From Streptomyces roseicoloratus (lineage in GTDB: Bacteria > Actinomycetota > Actinomycetes > Streptomycetales > Streptomycetaceae), in NCBI RefSeq assembly GCF_004117935.1, contig NZ_SDOY01000062.1:39961-103960 (forward strand): a DNA stretch of 64,000 nucleotides, read 5' to 3'. The notes beneath the pieces were generated by a model. The model was not told where the DNA came from. It worked only from the letters and a program-made list of their open reading frames with translations, and did no database searches. A program made the translations under genes and the position numbers. Shown piece by piece: positions 54,334-62,983 of this stretch (position 1 is the stretch's first letter; each line of letters opens with the position of its first letter).

Positions 54334-54349
54334 GGTTGTCTAGACCAGT
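54334..54349 (-). promoter_or_regulatory. dre site (DasR operator) of ptsH
   Basis: On the minus strand ACTGGTCTAGACAACC, matching the DasR element ACTGGTCTAGACCAGT with the full TGGTCTAGACA core. Located just upstream of ptsH, a known DasR target in S. coelicolor, where GlcNAc-6-P or GlcN-6-P releases repression. Confidence 0.85.
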
Positions 54350-54470
54350 CTCTCACGGGTGGCGTCATGCTCCTACCGACCTCCGGCCCGAGTCGGGCGA
54401 CCACTTCCGACCCGTGATCGGCGGGCCGTCCGACCCAGTGCCGGTGACGGACCTCCCGTCCGAACCGTTA

Positions 54471-54542
54471 CCGACCTCCGAACCGGTGCCGACCTCCGAC
54501 CCGGGACCGACCTCCGACCCGGTACCGACCTCCGACCCGGGA
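54471..54542 (+). repeat. Four 18-bp tandem repeats
   Basis: CCGACCTCCGACCCGGNN repeated at 54471, 54489, 54507 and 54525, nearly identical (first copy with AACCGG). The unit contains no perfect palindrome and lies between the ptsH and fusion-gene promoters. Confidence 0.85.
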
Positions 54543-54716
54543 CCGGCAGCCGTCCGGCGCGGGTGTCCGGAACGGATGTCCGCCGCGGTACGGGCCGTAC
54601 GGCCCTCCCTACCTTGCACGGCGCCCACCCCGGGCGCGAGCGATGCGCCGGTGTGCCGTCCGACCGTGCCCCGCACGGCCGGTGCCGCCGTCGTACCCCG
54701 GCCGTACGCTTGCCCC

Positions 54717-57700
54717 ATGCAGAGCGCGTCGGAACAGTCGGGGCAGCCGGAGCACGCCTATCCCGACCACTGGGAAGCGGACGTGGTCCTCCGGGACGGC
54801 GGCACCGCGCGGATCAGGCCCATCACCGCCGACGACGCCGAGCGCCTGGTCAGCTTCTACGAGCAGGTCTCGGACGAGTCGAAGTACTACCGCTTCTTCG
54901 CGCCCTACCCGCGGCTCTCCGCCAAGGACGTGCACCGCTTCACCCACCACGACTTCGTCGACCGGGTCGGGCTCGCGGCGACCGTCGGCGGCGAGTTCAT
55001 CGCCACCGTGCGCTACGACCGCATCAACGAGCTGGGCCGCCCCGCCTCGGCACCCGCCGACGAGGCCGAGGTCGCCTTCCTCGTCCAGGACGCCCACCAG
55101 GGCCGCGGCGTCGCCTCCGCGCTGCTCGAACACATCGCGGCGGTCGCCCGCGAGCGCGACATCCGGCGGTTCGCCGCTGAGGTGCTGCCCGCCAACACCA
55201 AGATGATCAAGGTCTTCACCGACGCCGGCTACACCCAGAAGCGCAGCTTCGAGGACGGCTCCGTGCGGCTCCACCTCGACCTGGAGCCCACCGACCGCTC
55301 GCTCGCCGTGCAGCGCGCCCGCGAACAGCGCGCCGAGGCGCGATCCGTGCAGCGGCTCCTCGCCCCCGGCTCCGTCGCCGTCGTCGGCGTCGGCCGCGCG
55401 CCCGGCGGCGTCGGCCGCACCGTCCTGCGCAACCTCCTCGACGGCGGCTACACCGGCCGCGTCCACGCGGTGAACGCCGCACTGGAGCCGGGCCGCCCCC
55501 ACGAGCTGGAGGGCGTGCCCGCCGTCCGCTCCGTCGCCGACATCGGCGAGCCCGTCGACCTCGCCGTCGTCGCCGTCCCCGCCGAGCGCGTCCCCGAGAC
55601 GGTCGCCGACTGCGGCGAGCACGGCGTCCGCGGCCTCGTCGTCCTGTCCGCCGGATACGCGGAGAGCGGGCCCGAGGGCCGCGAACGCCAGCGCGCCCTG
55701 GTCCGCCAGGCCCGCTCGTACGGCATGCGGATCATCGGGCCGAACGCCTTCGGGGTCATCAACACGGCCGAACCCGTACGGCTGAACGCCTCGCTCGCGC
55801 CGCAGATGCCGGCCACCGGACGGATCGGGCTCTTCACCCAGTCCGGCGCCATCGGCATCGCCCTCCTCGCCGGACTCCACCGGCGCGGCGCCGGACTCTC
55901 CTCGTTCCTCTCCGCCGGCAACCGCGCCGACGTCTCCGGCAACGACCTCCTCCAGCACTGGTACGACGACCCCGCCACCGACGTCGTCCTGCTCTACCTG
56001 GAGTCGATCGGCAACCCGCGGAAGTTCACCCGCCTCGCCCGCCGGACCGCCGCCGCCAAGCCCGTCGTGGTCGTCAAGGGCGCACGGCACAGCGGCAGCG
56101 CCCCGCCCGGCCACCGCGTCCCCGTCACCCGCATCCCGCACGCCACCGTCTCCGCCCTGCTGCGGCAGGCCGGCGTCATCCGCGTCGACACCGTCACCGA
56201 GCTGGTCGACGCGGGCCTGCTGCTCGCCGAGCAGCCGCTGCCCGCGGGCCCGCGCGTCGCGATCCTCGGCAACTCCGAGTCGCTCGGCCTGCTCACCTAC
56301 GACGCCTGCCTCACCGAAGGGCTGCGCCCGCTGAGGCCCGTCGACCTCACCACCGGCGCCACGCCCGCCGACTTCCGCGCCGCGCTCACCGCCGCGCTCG
56401 CCGACGACGCCAGTGACGCGGTCGTCGTCACCGCCATCCCGTGGGTGGGGGAGAACGGCGCCACCGAGTCCGGCGACGGCGAGGTCCTGGCCGCCGCGCT
56501 CCGCTCCGCCGTCACCGCCGCACCCGGGACCGGACCGGCGAAGCCGGTCGTCGTGGTCCACGTCGAGATGGGCGCTCTCGCCGAAGCCCTGTCCCAGGCC
56601 ACCCGCACCCGGCCGACGCCGGGCGTGACAACTGTGACGCCGGGCACGACGACCGTGACGTCGGGCGTGACGACCGTGACGCCGGCCGGGCCTGCGGCGC
56701 CCGCCGGGCCTGCGGCGCCTGCCCGACCCGAAGCGCCCGCACCGACGAGCGCACCCGCACCCACCACGCCGCCCGCCCCGCCCATGCCGCCCACGGCACC
56801 CGTGCCCCCGACCCCGGCCGCCTCGCTCCGGCCGCGCACGACGCCGACAGCCGCCCCACAGCCCTCCCCGGCGCCAACCCCCGCCCCCACCGCGGCCCCA
56901 GGCCCCACCCCAACCTCGCCCCAGCCCCAGGCCCCGGCCCCCGGCGTCATCCCCGCCTACCCCGCCGCCGAGCGCGCCGTCCGCGCGCTCGCCGAGGCCG
57001 TCCGCTACGCCCAGTGGCGCCGCCAGGCCGCCGAGCCCGGACGCGTCCCCGAGTTCGACCGGATCGACGAACCCGGCGCCGCCGCCCTCGTCGAGCGGGC
57101 CCTCGGCGCGCCCGGCGCCGACGAGCGCGGCGTCACGCTCGGCACCGAGGACACCATCGACCTGCTCGGCCGGTACGGCATCGAGGTCAGGCCCACGCTG
57201 CCCGCGCCCAGTGCCGACGAGGCCGTACGGGCCGCCGCACGGCTCGGCTTCCCGGTCGCCCTCAAGACCACCGCGCCCCATCTGCGCCACCGCCCCGACC
57301 TCGGCGGCGTACGCCTCGACCTGGCGACCGAGGAGCAGCTGCGCACCGCCTACCAGGAGCTCACCGACACCCTCGGCAAGCCCGAGGAGCTCCTGCCGGT
57401 CGTCCAGGCGATGGTCCCGCGCGGCGTCGACACCGTCGTCCGCTCCGCGATCGACCCTGCCGTCGGCGCCGTCCTCTCCTTCGGGCTCGCCGGCGCCGCC
57501 TCCGAACTCCTCGGCGACATGTCCCACCGGCTCGTCCCCGCCACCGACCGGGACGCCGCCGAGCTCGTCCGCTCCATCCGTACCGCCCCGCTCCTCTTCG
57601 GCTGGCGCGGTGCCGCGCCCGTCGACACCCCGGCCCTCGAGGAGCTGCTGCTGCGGGTCTCCCGGCTGGTCGACGACCACCCCGAGGTCGTCGCCGTGTC

Positions 57701-57815
57701 CCTCGAACCCGTCGTGGTCGCCGCGCGCGGCCTCTCCGTCCTCGGCGCCACCGTCCGCCTCGCCCCGCCCCCGCCCACCACGGACCTCGGCCCGCGCCGC
57801 CTCCCGAGTTACTGA
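54717..57815 (+). CDS. GNAT fused to ADP-forming acyl-CoA synthetase (Pat-like protein acetyltransferase)
   Basis: 1032 aa from ATG 54717; TACGCT ends six bases earlier, suggesting a leaderless start. Order: GNAT domain (about 20-190, VAFLVQDAHQGRGVASALLEHI as acetyl-CoA loop), CoA-binding Rossmann domain (about 220-320, SVAVVGVGRAPGGVGRTVLRNL), ligase-CoA domains (about 345-620), a Pro/Thr/Ala linker (about 630-742), and an ATP-grasp domain (about 790-1010). The expected phospho-His loop (SHTG-type) reads KGARHSGSAPPGH, so ligase activity is doubtful, as in Salmonella Pat, where this part is regulatory. Likely acetylates AMP-forming acyl-CoA synthetases. N-terminal rather than C-terminal GNAT placement is typical of actinomycetes. 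Confidence 0.85.
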   Translation: MQSASEQSGQPEHAYPDHWEADVVLRDGGTARIRPITADDAERLVSFYEQVSDESKYYRFFAPYPRLSAKDVHRFTHHDFVDRVGLAATVGGEFIATVRYDRINELGRPASAPADEAEVAFLVQDAHQGRGVASALLEHIAAVARERDIRRFAAEVLPANTKMIKVFTDAGYTQKRSFEDGSVRLHLDLEPTDRSLAVQRAREQRAEARSVQRLLAPGSVAVVGVGRAPGGVGRTVLRNLLDGGYTGRVHAVNAALEPGRPHELEGVPAVRSVADIGEPVDLAVVAVPAERVPETVADCGEHGVRGLVVLSAGYAESGPEGRERQRALVRQARSYGMRIIGPNAFGVINTAEPVRLNASLAPQMPATGRIGLFTQSGAIGIALLAGLHRRGAGLSSFLSAGNRADVSGNDLLQHWYDDPATDVVLLYLESIGNPRKFTRLARRTAAAKPVVVVKGARHSGSAPPGHRVPVTRIPHATVSALLRQAGVIRVDTVTELVDAGLLLAEQPLPAGPRVAILGNSESLGLLTYDACLTEGLRPLRPVDLTTGATPADFRAALTAALADDASDAVVVTAIPWVGENGATESGDGEVLAAALRSAVTAAPGTGPAKPVVVVHVEMGALAEALSQATRTRPTPGVTTVTPGTTTVTSGVTTVTPAGPAAPAGPAAPARPEAPAPTSAPAPTTPPAPPMPPTAPVPPTPAASLRPRTTPTAAPQPSPAPTPAPTAAPGPTPTSPQPQAPAPGVIPAYPAAERAVRALAEAVRYAQWRRQAAEPGRVPEFDRIDEPGAAALVERALGAPGADERGVTLGTEDTIDLLGRYGIEVRPTLPAPSADEAVRAAARLGFPVALKTTAPHLRHRPDLGGVRLDLATEEQLRTAYQELTDTLGKPEELLPVVQAMVPRGVDTVVRSAIDPAVGAVLSFGLAGAASELLGDMSHRLVPATDRDAAELVRSIRTAPLLFGWRGAAPVDTPALEELLLRVSRLVDDHPEVVAVSLEPVVVAARGLSVLGATVRLAPPPPTTDLGPRRLPSY
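56619..56681 (+). repeat. Three 21-bp coding repeats in the fusion-protein linker
   Basis: Units of CCGGGCGTGACAACTGTGACG type at 56619, 56640 and 56661, coding PGVTTVT-like heptapeptides at the start of a roughly 110-residue disordered linker. Confidence 0.85.
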
Positions 57816-58095
57816 CCAGGCCCGTGACCGAGCCGACGAGCGCCGCAGGAGGGCCGGAGGGGCCCCGCGGCCCCGCAGACACCTCAGGCGCTTGTCTCGT
57901 CAAGCCGAGCCTTCGTGGTCGTCGGCGATGCCGGTCGTACTCCCGTTCCTGCTCCGCCTCGCAGGCGACCCGCACTCACGGGAAGGCTTCACGAGCCCGG
58001 ATGGAGCCGGATGTCACAGCCCTGACGCTCTCGGACGACCCGACCGGCTTCACAATCGGCCAAGCCGTCCTTACGCACGGATTAGGATGGAGCCC
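57816..58095 (+). other. 280-bp gap before the DUF5998 gene
   Basis: No gene seen. Ends with -10-like TAGGAT (58083-58088), seven bases before the next ATG. Confidence 0.4.
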
Positions 58096-58689
58096 ATGGC
58101 GAAGACCGGTACGACGACCCAGGGGCTGCGCGCGGCGATCGAGCGCAGTGGCTACTACCCCGCCCTCGTGGCCGAGGCGGTGGAGTCCGCCGTCGGCGGC
58201 GAGGCCGTCACGTCGTACGTGGTCCACCAGGAGACGACCTTCGACGCGAACGAGGTCCGGCGCCACGTCACCGTCCTCGTCCTCACGGCCAACCGGTTCA
58301 TCGTGAGCCACACCGACGAGCAGGCCGCAGACAACAGCTCGCCGACGCCGTACGCCACGACCTCCACCGAGTCCGTGAAGCTCGACCGGATCTCCTCGGT
58401 CGTCGTCAGCCGCGTCGTCTCCAACCCCGAGTCGTACACCCCGGGCACCCTGCCCCGCGAGGTCGTCCTCACCATCGGCTGGGGCGCCGTGTCCCGGATC
58501 GACCTGGAGCCCGCCGCCTGCGGCGACCCCAACTGCGACGCCGACCACGGCTACACCGGCAACTCCACCGCCGACGACCTCAGCCTCCGCGTCAGCGACG
58601 CCGGCGACGGCCCGGACACCGTCCGGCAGACCCTCGCCTTCGCCCAGGCGCTCTCCGAGGCCACCGCGTCGACCCCGTCCGCCCGCTGA
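58096..58689 (+). CDS. DUF5998 protein
   Basis: 197 aa starting MAKTGTTTQGLRAAIERSGYYPALVAEAVESAVGGEAV. An ATG three codons earlier is less likely because it overlaps TAGGAT, whose end is seven bases before 58096. The middle is a beta-rich domain (SYVVHQETTFDANEVRRHVTVLVLTANRFIVSHTDE, then SVKLDRISSVVVSRVV). A possible metal site CGDPNCDADHGYTG (about 146-159) follows. Function unknown; conserved in actinobacteria. Its TGA overlaps the ATG of the phosphodiesterase (TGATG), indicating coupling. Confidence 0.8.
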   Translation: MAKTGTTTQGLRAAIERSGYYPALVAEAVESAVGGEAVTSYVVHQETTFDANEVRRHVTVLVLTANRFIVSHTDEQAADNSSPTPYATTSTESVKLDRISSVVVSRVVSNPESYTPGTLPREVVLTIGWGAVSRIDLEPAACGDPNCDADHGYTGNSTADDLSLRVSDAGDGPDTVRQTLAFAQALSEATASTPSAR

Positions 58690-59894
58690 TGGTCCAGCCC
58701 GCCGCCGTCGCCCAGGGCTGGCCGGACGAGCCCGAGCCGCTCGACCCCGCCACCGCTCCGCTCCCCGAATACGGCAGCGGTTCCCTCGGCGACCTGCTCC
58801 CGACGCTCGTCGCCGGCCAGGGAGTGCCCGGCTGCGAGCCGCGGATCGCCGAGCTCACGCCCGCCGACCGCAACTGCGTCTTCCTCATCGACGGGCTCGG
58901 CTGGGAGCAGATCAAGGCCCACCCGGACGAGGCGCCCTACCTGACCTCGCTGCTCGCCACCTGCCGTGGCGGCACCGGCCGTCCGCTCACCGCCGGTTTC
59001 CCCGCCACCACCGCGACCTCGCTCGCCTCGGTCGGCACCGGACTCTTCCCCGGCAGCCACGGCCTGCCCGGCTACACCGTGCGGAACCCGGACACCGGCG
59101 AGCTGATGAACCAGCTCCGCTGGAAGCCCTGGACCGCGCCGCACGCCTGGCAGCCGTACCCGACGCTGTTCCGGCGCGCCGACGAGGCCGGGATCCACAC
59201 CGCCCAGGTCTCCTCCCCGGCCTTCCAGGACACGCCGCTCACCAAGATCGCGCTGAGCGGCGGCACGTTCCACGGACGGCTCTCCGGCGAGGAGCGGATG
59301 GACGTCGCCGCCGAGCAGCTGGCCGCCGGCGACCGCTCCCTCGTCTACACGTACTACAGCGAGCTCGACGGCGCCGGACACCGCTTCGGCGTCGCCTCCG
59401 ACGCCTGGCGCGGCCAGCTGATGTTCGTCGACCGGCTGGTCCAGCGGCTCGCCGAGCAGCTCCCGCCGCGCGCGGCCCTCTACGTCACCGCCGACCACGG
59501 CATGGTCGACATCCCCTTCGACGAGGACCACCGGATCGACTTCGACGAGGACTGGGAGCTGCGCGCCGGCGTGGCCCTGCTCGGCGGCGAGGGCAGGGCC
59601 CGGCACGTCTACGCCGTCCGCGGCGCCGAGGCGGACGTCCTCACCTGCTGGCGGGAGGTCCTCGGCGACCGCTTCTGGGTCGCTGGCCGGGACGAGGCCA
59701 TCGCGCTCGGCTGGTTCGGCGACCGGATCGACGAGCGGGTGTACGGGCGCATCGGCGACGTGGTCGCCGCCGCCCATGGCGACCTCGCCATCACGGCCTC
59801 CGTCAACGAGCCGAACGAGTCCGCCATGGCGGGCATGCACGGCTCCATGACCGCGGCGGAGCAGTTCGTCCCCCTGCTCGAAGTACGCTCCTGA
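58689..59894 (+). CDS. Nucleotide pyrophosphatase/phosphodiesterase (alkaline phosphatase superfamily)
   Basis: 401 aa. Metal and nucleophile signatures: NCVFLIDGLGWEQI (Asp, about 63-75), GFPATTATSLASVGTG with the catalytic Thr near 101-105, YYSELDGAGHRFG (about 220), VTADHGMVDIP (about 262) and MAGMHGSM near the end. No signal peptide, so cytoplasmic, unlike most eukaryotic NPPs. Translation is coupled to DUF5998. Substrate could be a nucleotide or phosphodiester metabolite. Confidence 0.85.
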   Translation: MVQPAAVAQGWPDEPEPLDPATAPLPEYGSGSLGDLLPTLVAGQGVPGCEPRIAELTPADRNCVFLIDGLGWEQIKAHPDEAPYLTSLLATCRGGTGRPLTAGFPATTATSLASVGTGLFPGSHGLPGYTVRNPDTGELMNQLRWKPWTAPHAWQPYPTLFRRADEAGIHTAQVSSPAFQDTPLTKIALSGGTFHGRLSGEERMDVAAEQLAAGDRSLVYTYYSELDGAGHRFGVASDAWRGQLMFVDRLVQRLAEQLPPRAALYVTADHGMVDIPFDEDHRIDFDEDWELRAGVALLGGEGRARHVYAVRGAEADVLTCWREVLGDRFWVAGRDEAIALGWFGDRIDERVYGRIGDVVAAAHGDLAITASVNEPNESAMAGMHGSMTAAEQFVPLLEVRS

Positions 59895-59999
59895 GGCGGC
59901 GGGCGGCCCGGTGGCCCCGGCGGGACCCTCACCGCCCGGGAGCCGGACGGACCGGACCGGCCGATCGGCCCCGGACACCCACGTCCCGCCCCGGCCACC

Positions 60000-60085
60000 C
60001 AGGCTGCTCCCGTCCCCGTCCCCGTTCCCGTCCTCGTTCCTCTCCCCGTCCCTCTTCCGTCCCTTTCCCGTCCTCCTTCCTTCGA
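60000..60085 (+). repeat. Polypyrimidine tract before tdk
   Basis: About 85 bases of almost pure C/T on the + strand made of CCGTCCC and CTTTCCC variants with very few purines. No coding or palindromic structure; possible triplex-forming or polymerase-pausing element. Confidence 0.7.
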
Positions 60086-60126
60086 CCCGTTCGATCCCGA
60101 CGATCCCGAAAGGTCTCCGACCTCCC

Positions 60127-60777
60127 ATGCCCGAGCTGGTGTTCTTCTCCGGAACGATGGACTGCGGAAAGAGCACCCTCGCTCTGCAGATCGAACACAA
60201 CCGCTCCGCCCGCGGCCTCCAGGGCATGATCTTCACGCGGGACGACCGCGCGGGCGAGGGCAAGCTGTCCTCGCGGCTCGGCCTCGTCACCGACGCCGTC
60301 GAGGCCGCCGAGGGCTTCGACTTCTACGCGTACCTGGTCGCCCATCTGTCCAAGGGCGGCCGCTGCGACTACGTCATCGCCGACGAGGCCCAGTTCCTCG
60401 CACCCGAGCAGATCGACCAGCTCGCCCGCGTCGTCGACGACCTCGAACTCGACGTCTTCGCCTTCGGCATCACCACCGACTTCCGGTCCAAGCTCTTCCC
60501 CGGCTCGCAACGGCTCGTCGAGCTCGCCGACCGGGTCGAGGTGCTCCAGGTGGAGGCCCTGTGCTGGTGCGGCGCCCGCGCCACGCACAACGCCCGCACC
60601 GTGGGCGGCGAGATGGTCGTCGAGGGCGAGCAGGTCGTGGTCGGCGACGTCAACGCGGGCGACGAGGTCGGCTACGAGGTGCTGTGCCGACGCCACCACC
60701 GCCGCCGCATGACCGCCGCCACCGCCCGCGCGGCGGCCCTGTCGCCGGACGTCCTGCCGGTACCGGACGGCTCGTAG
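60127..60777 (+). CDS. tdk: Thymidine kinase (type II)
   Basis: 216-aa salvage enzyme phosphorylating thymidine. P-loop FFSGTMDCGKSTLAL (Lys15), DEAQFLAPEQIDQLARVVDD (catalytic Glu near 85-95) and a zinc-binding lasso domain ALCWCGARATHNAR with C-terminal VLCRRHHRRR, so CxC plus C/H ligands. ATG 60127 is preceded by GAAAGG; the frame is open upstream but contains the pyrimidine tract. Separate transcription unit after the phosphodiesterase gene. Confidence 0.93.
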   Translation: MPELVFFSGTMDCGKSTLALQIEHNRSARGLQGMIFTRDDRAGEGKLSSRLGLVTDAVEAAEGFDFYAYLVAHLSKGGRCDYVIADEAQFLAPEQIDQLARVVDDLELDVFAFGITTDFRSKLFPGSQRLVELADRVEVLQVEALCWCGARATHNARTVGGEMVVEGEQVVVGDVNAGDEVGYEVLCRRHHRRRMTAATARAAALSPDVLPVPDGS

Positions 60778-60807
60778 GACTCGCGCGGCGGTCGGTCCGT
60801 CGGCCAG

Positions 60808-60863
60808 GTGCGGTCGGCCAGGTGCGGTCAGCCGGGTGCGGTCAGCCGGGTGCGGTCAGCCGG
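60808..60863. repeat. Four 14-bp repeats crossing the GlxA-type stop codon
   Basis: GTGCGGTCGGCCAG followed by three GTGCGGTCAGCCGG units (60822, 60836, 60850). The final unit overlaps the TCA (stop) and last codons of the regulator gene at 60856, so the repeat seems to have grown outward from the coding end. Confidence 0.85.
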
Positions 60864-61866
60864 GGAACGGCTGAGCGGGGACGGCCCGGAACCGGCGGCG
60901 GTACTCCATCGGCGTCGTGTCCAGCCTGCGCCGGAAGGCCCGGACGAGCGTGTCCGTGCTGCCGAAACCACAGGTGGTGGTGATGCGTTCGAGGGTCGCG
61001 TCCGTCGACTCCAGCAGGATGCGGGCCCGCTCGACGCGCGCCGACTCCACGTACGCGCTCGGCGTCGTACCGAGCTCCGCCTTGAAGATCCGGGTCAGCT
61101 GACGTTCGCTGCCGTGGGCGACCTCGGCGAGGTCCGCGAGGGTCAGCCGGGCGTCCAGATGACGCGTGATGTGGTGACGCAGGTCCTCCACCCGACGGGT
61201 GGCGGAGACCGGCTCCAGCGGCACGCTGAACTGGCTCTGGCCGCTCGGCCGCTTCAGGTACATCACCAGCTGCCGGGCCACCCGCAGCGCCGCGGTCTCG
61301 CCGAAGTCGTCGGCGACGAGCGCGAGGGACAGGTCGAGACAGGAGCTGATGCCGGCGCCCGTCCACACGTCGCCGTCGCGGATGAAGATCGGATCGGCGT
61401 CCACCTCCACGGCCGGATGCTCCGCGGCCAGCTGTCCCGCGGTCGACCAGTGCGTGGTGGCCCGCCTGCCGTCGAGCAGACCGGCGGCGGCCAGGATGTG
61501 CGCGCCGACGCACACGGAGGTGACCCGGCGGGTCCGCGCGGCCAGGGTCTTCACCCAGGTGACCACCTCGGGGTCGACGAGTGCCCGCACCCGCCGCCCG
61601 GCGTCCGTCTCGACCGAGCCCGGCACCATCAGGGTGTCGATCCGCCGGGCGGCGGCCTCCTCGAAGGTGACGTCGGGCAGGACACGGACGCCGGCCGAGG
61701 TGGTGACCGGATCCTTCGAGGCGGCGGCGAGGACGACCTCGTAACTGGTCGGGTCGTCAATCTCGCGCCGCAGCAGGGCGAACACCTCCGGTGGCCCGGT
61801 GACGTCGAGCAGGTCGACGCCCTCGAAGAGAACGATGACGACGAGTCGACCGACGGTGCTGCTCAT
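60856..61866 (-). CDS. GlxA-family regulator (DJ-1/PfpI + AraC)
   Basis: 336 aa. The N-terminal DJ-1/PfpI-like domain (1-200) has VVIVLFEGVDLLDVTGPPEVF and the nucleophile-elbow Cys119 in RVTSVCVGAHILAAAGLLDG. The C-terminal AraC domain (about 225-325) has two HTHs: LTLADLAEVAHGSERQLTRIFKAELG and LERITTTCGFGSTDTLVRAFRRRL. Senses a small molecule and activates nearby or distant genes. The VOC gene is transcribed in the same direction upstream, 55 bases before its start, and may be in the same operon. Confidence 0.92.
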   Translation of the reverse strand: MSSTVGRLVVIVLFEGVDLLDVTGPPEVFALLRREIDDPTSYEVVLAAASKDPVTTSAGVRVLPDVTFEEAAARRIDTLMVPGSVETDAGRRVRALVDPEVVTWVKTLAARTRRVTSVCVGAHILAAAGLLDGRRATTHWSTAGQLAAEHPAVEVDADPIFIRDGDVWTGAGISSCLDLSLALVADDFGETAALRVARQLVMYLKRPSGQSQFSVPLEPVSATRRVEDLRHHITRHLDARLTLADLAEVAHGSERQLTRIFKAELGTTPSAYVESARVERARILLESTDATLERITTTCGFGSTDTLVRAFRRRLDTTPMEYRRRFRAVPAQPFPG

Positions 61867-61921
61867 GAACCCGCATCGTACGGGCCGGGCGTCCGGGTGC
61901 TCCGGACGAGTGCTCGGGGGC

Positions 61922-61985
61922 TCAGGAGGAGCGTTCGGCAGCTCGGGAAGAGCGTTCGGCCGCCCAGGAGGAGCGCTCGGCCGAG
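61922..61985 (-). repeat. Coding repeats at the VOC C-terminus
   Basis: Three degenerate in-frame copies of GAGCGTTCGGC-type units that read AERSS, ending at the stop codon. Confidence 0.6.
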
Positions 61986-62743
61986 CGTACGAGTGTGAAG
62001 ACCGCTCCCTCCGGATCCGTCACCAGGGCGAGCCGTCCCGCCGTGCCCTCGCGGGGCGGACGCAGGACCTGGCCGCCCAGCTCGCTCACCAGCCGCGCGG
62101 AGGCGTCCACGTCGTCCACCTCGAAGTACGTCATCCAGTGCGCCCCCCGGTCCCGGGGCAGCGCCGTGCCCACGCCGTGCAGCGAGGCGACCGGGCGGCC
62201 GTCGAGGTGGAGGGTGAGGTAGTCGAAGTCGGCCGAGACGACCGGTTCGATCTCGTAGTCGAAGATCGACTGGTAGAACTTGCCCATCGAGGCGGTCTCG
62301 TACGTCAGCAACTCGTTCCAGACCGGTGTGCCCGCCGGTCCGGCCGCCGCCGTGCCGTGGTGGGCGTCGGCCTGCCACACGCCGAAGACCGCGCCCGCCG
62401 GGTCCGAGCAGATCGCCATGCGGCCGGCCTCGCCCGCGTCGAGCGGGCCGACCGCGACCGTGCCGCCGCAGCAGCGGATGGTCTCCGCGGTCTCGTCGGC
62501 GTCGTCCGTGGCGAGGTAGGTCGTCCAGGCGATCGGCAGGTGCCGGTCCGGCGGCAGCTGGCCGATGCCGGCCACCTCCCGGCCGTCCAGCAGTGCGCGC
62601 ACGTACGGGCCGAGGGGCTGCGGCCCCGGCAGGAATTCCCAGCCGAACAGCGCCGCGTAGAACTCGCACGTCGCGTCCAGTCCATGCACCATCAGGCTCA
62701 CCCAACAGGGCGTGCCGGGTGTACGCCGAGTCGCCTCGGTCAT
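61922..62743 (-). CDS. VOC-superfamily (glyoxalase/dioxygenase-like) protein, two domains
   Basis: 273 aa with two VOC modules (about 12-122 and 135-255): TPCWVSLMVHGLDATCEFYAALFGWEF and TPVWNELLTYETASMGKFYQSIFDYEIE, each followed by a GRMAICSDPAGAVFGVW- or GRLALVTDPEGAVFTLV-type strand. Metal ligands are uncertain (no clear His/Glu set), so it could be a binding or antibiotic-sequestering type. The C-terminus is a short repeat AERSSWAAERSSRAAERSS. Expressed ahead of the GlxA-type regulator; divergent from the sulfurtransferase. Confidence 0.8.
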   Translation of the reverse strand: MTEATRRTPGTPCWVSLMVHGLDATCEFYAALFGWEFLPGPQPLGPYVRALLDGREVAGIGQLPPDRHLPIAWTTYLATDDADETAETIRCCGGTVAVGPLDAGEAGRMAICSDPAGAVFGVWQADAHHGTAAAGPAGTPVWNELLTYETASMGKFYQSIFDYEIEPVVSADFDYLTLHLDGRPVASLHGVGTALPRDRGAHWMTYFEVDDVDASARLVSELGGQVLRPPREGTAGRLALVTDPEGAVFTLVRSAERSSWAAERSSRAAERSS

Positions 62744-62983
62744 CCGTCACTCTTTTCTCGCCAGTGGCCGTACGCGAGGGGCCGGCGGGGCCGGCGGGCC
62801 GTACGGGGCTTTCGGCCGGGTCCTGCCCGCGCCACGCCCGCCGTACACATGCGCCGGCGCACGTCCCCCTCCCGATGGTTGCACTGCGGGGCGTGCCGCG
62901 CGCCCCGGGGACGATTCGGGTGCTGCCGTTGTTTCCGGGCGGGTGCCGTCGTTCACGGGGCGGGCTGCGCGAGGATGGCACCC

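Larger units (their letters stand above)
54310..54716. other. 407-bp divergent region ptsH / GNAT fusion
   Basis: Holds the dre site, then four 18-bp repeats (54471-54542), then the promoter of the fusion gene (TACGCT, 54705-54710). The frame of the fusion gene is open through most of the region, but no ribosome site or conserved sequence supports an earlier start. Confidence 0.5.
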
